64,000 nucleotides of DNA from M0108 sp044228695. Its GTDB lineage: Bacteria; Pseudomonadota; Gammaproteobacteria; Chromatiales; Chromatiaceae. Under the pieces are notes generated by a model. It worked only from the letters and a program-made list of their open reading frames with translations, was not told the origin of the DNA and searched no databases. This document shows positions 63,297 to 64,000 of the stretch, piece by piece. The DNA lies in contig JBGAUK010000007.1 of the NCBI GenBank assembly GCA_044228695.1, positions 1 through 64,000 on the forward strand, in the 5' to 3' direction. Made by a program: the position numbers and the translations under genes. How positions within the stretch are numbered: the stretch's first letter is position 1; every line of letters begins with the position of its first letter.

Positions 63297-64000
63297 TTAA
63301 TTTACCGGCAGGCGCTCGCGTAGGGCCTCGCGGTCGAACCACCAGTCATCCTGAACCAGTACATCGACTACGTTACGCAGTCGAACCAGGAATTTCTCGG
63401 GTTGTTTGAGTTCCAGCTTCTCCATCCAGTAATCAAAGGCCTCCTGACTATCCACGCCCCCGTGGCGGCGTGCCACCTGGCCAAGGATCTGGTTGGCGAA
63501 GAACATCAGATTTTCCCGCTGAGTCCCCTCGGCCCGGATGTCAGCCAGGAAGAGGGCGGTGGTGGCGGCCACGGCGGCGCCATCCGCGTCGTCCGGGGTC
63601 TCCTCGACGATGTGGGTCAGGAGTTCTACGGATAGGTCAGGGTCCATGGGATAGGTGACCGCCAGCCAGATGCCTTGACCAAGGGCGGCCAGGGATTGGG
63701 GTTGGTCGGCTTGGAAGAGGACGTCGCAGGCATCTGCGGCGGACTCGAAGTCCTCGTGGGCGATGAAGACATCCAGAACCTCCCGGCCCAAGGGCCAGGC
63801 CTCTGCCCCCCGCTCCAGGCTAACCAGGGCGCGGGCCATTTGCAGGCGGGCATCCGCGAGTTCGGCGGCGTTGGCCCCCATTCGGGTGAGGTCATCCAGC
63901 CGCTCCCGCAAGGCCTCAAGATGAGATTCAAGGGCCGCCTGCTCGGCGGCCAGGTTGATGACGGCGTCCGCGGCAGTGTCAGTCAGCCGCCGGCTATTGA
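63297..64000 (-). CDS. Unknown gene coupled to the Cas6-like protein (partial at right edge)
   Basis: The frame is open from the right edge to a TAA at 63297-63299, at least 233 residues; the start lies beyond the window. The visible part begins with a coiled-coil-like helix (NLAAEQAALESHLEALRERLDDLTRMG) and continues with TPR-like helical hairpins (LADARLQMARALVSLERGAEAWPLGREVLDVFIAHEDFESAADACDVLFQ, LAALGQGIWLAVTYPMDPDLSVELLTHIVEETPDDADGAAVAATTALFLADI), ending in EAFDYWMEKLELKQPEKFLVRLRNVVDVLVQDDWWFDREALRERLP. I do not recognise the family. The 12-base gap to the Cas6-like gene indicates one operon. Confidence 0.75.
   Translation of the reverse strand, partial: NSRRLTDTAADAVINLAAEQAALESHLEALRERLDDLTRMGANAAELADARLQMARALVSLERGAEAWPLGREVLDVFIAHEDFESAADACDVLFQADQPQSLAALGQGIWLAVTYPMDPDLSVELLTHIVEETPDDADGAAVAATTALFLADIRAEGTQRENLMFFANQILGQVARRHGGVDSQEAFDYWMEKLELKQPEKFLVRLRNVVDVLVQDDWWFDREALRERLPVN

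Noticed and set aside
62446..64000. CRISPR array near the Cas6-like gene
   Set aside because: I looked for regularly spaced 25-40-bp repeats in the flanking sequence and saw none within the window.

Overview
The window is high-GC chromosomal DNA from a gammaproteobacterium. The gene content and order (mraZ to ftsZ, lpxC, a DUF721 gene, an M23 peptidase and secA; sthA; sucAB; FIST-linked sensor kinase; DUF58/BatABD set) fit the Chromatiales and purple-sulfur-type lineages best. No photosynthesis or sulfur-oxidation marker lies in the window, so this placement is an inference from overall style and not proof.

Layout. 1-2.4 kb: the 3' end of an IS66 transposase, followed three bases after its stop by a group II intron with an intact reverse transcriptase/maturase. 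2.4-6.2 kb: a large secreted transglycosylase-like protein (minus strand), divergent from two overlapping genes of unknown function. 6.2-9.8 kb: a FIST sensor protein and a hybrid histidine kinase with PAS, HisKA, HATPase, REC and HPt domains (minus strand). 10-18.4 kb: a MoxR / DUF58 / DUF4381 / BatA / BatB-BatC fusion / BatD operon, with a 24-bp tandem repeat and an 86-bp direct repeat between moxR and the DUF58 gene. 18.6-19.0 kb: the RNase P RNA gene rnpB. 19.4-38.6 kb: a complete division and cell wall (dcw) cluster, mraZ-rsmH-ftsL-ftsI-murE-murF-mraY-murD-ftsW-murG-murC-murB-ddl-ftsQ-ftsA-ftsZ-lpxC, with a readable promoter and MraZ operator repeats in front. 38.6-44.5 kb: a DUF721 (DciA-like) gene, an M23 peptidase, secA and argJ. 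44.5-48.2 kb (minus strand): hisE, hisI, hisA, hisB, dtd and a proline iminopeptidase. 48.4-52.3 kb: small envelope and accessory genes (DUF2233 glycosidase-like protein, retropepsin-like protease, ankyrin lipoprotein, a 2OG-Fe(II) oxygenase-like protein). 52.5-56.0 kb: a helix-hairpin-helix protein with a histone H1-like tail, tRNA-Arg(CCT), sthA and a sulfide:quinone reductase-like flavoprotein. 56.1-58.1 kb: an RRM protein and rhlE, a typical cold-shock RNA pair. 58.4-62.5 kb: sucA-sucB with a terminator. 62.6-64.0 kb: a Cas6/Cmx6-like RAMP protein behind an unknown partner gene that runs off the right edge.

How it fits together. Most of the window is housekeeping: peptidoglycan precursor synthesis, divisome assembly, lipid A commitment (lpxC), Sec export, arginine and histidine synthesis, and 2-oxoglutarate oxidation. 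The accessory interest lies at the edges and seams: the IS66/group II intron pair at the left; the repeat-rich Bat operon with a BatB-BatC fusion; the H1-like DNA-binding protein; the flavoprotein lacking the usual SQR cysteine motif; and the orphan Cas6-like protein at the right edge, coupled to an uncharacterised gene with no CRISPR array in view. The Cas6-like pair is the best candidate for an undescribed system.
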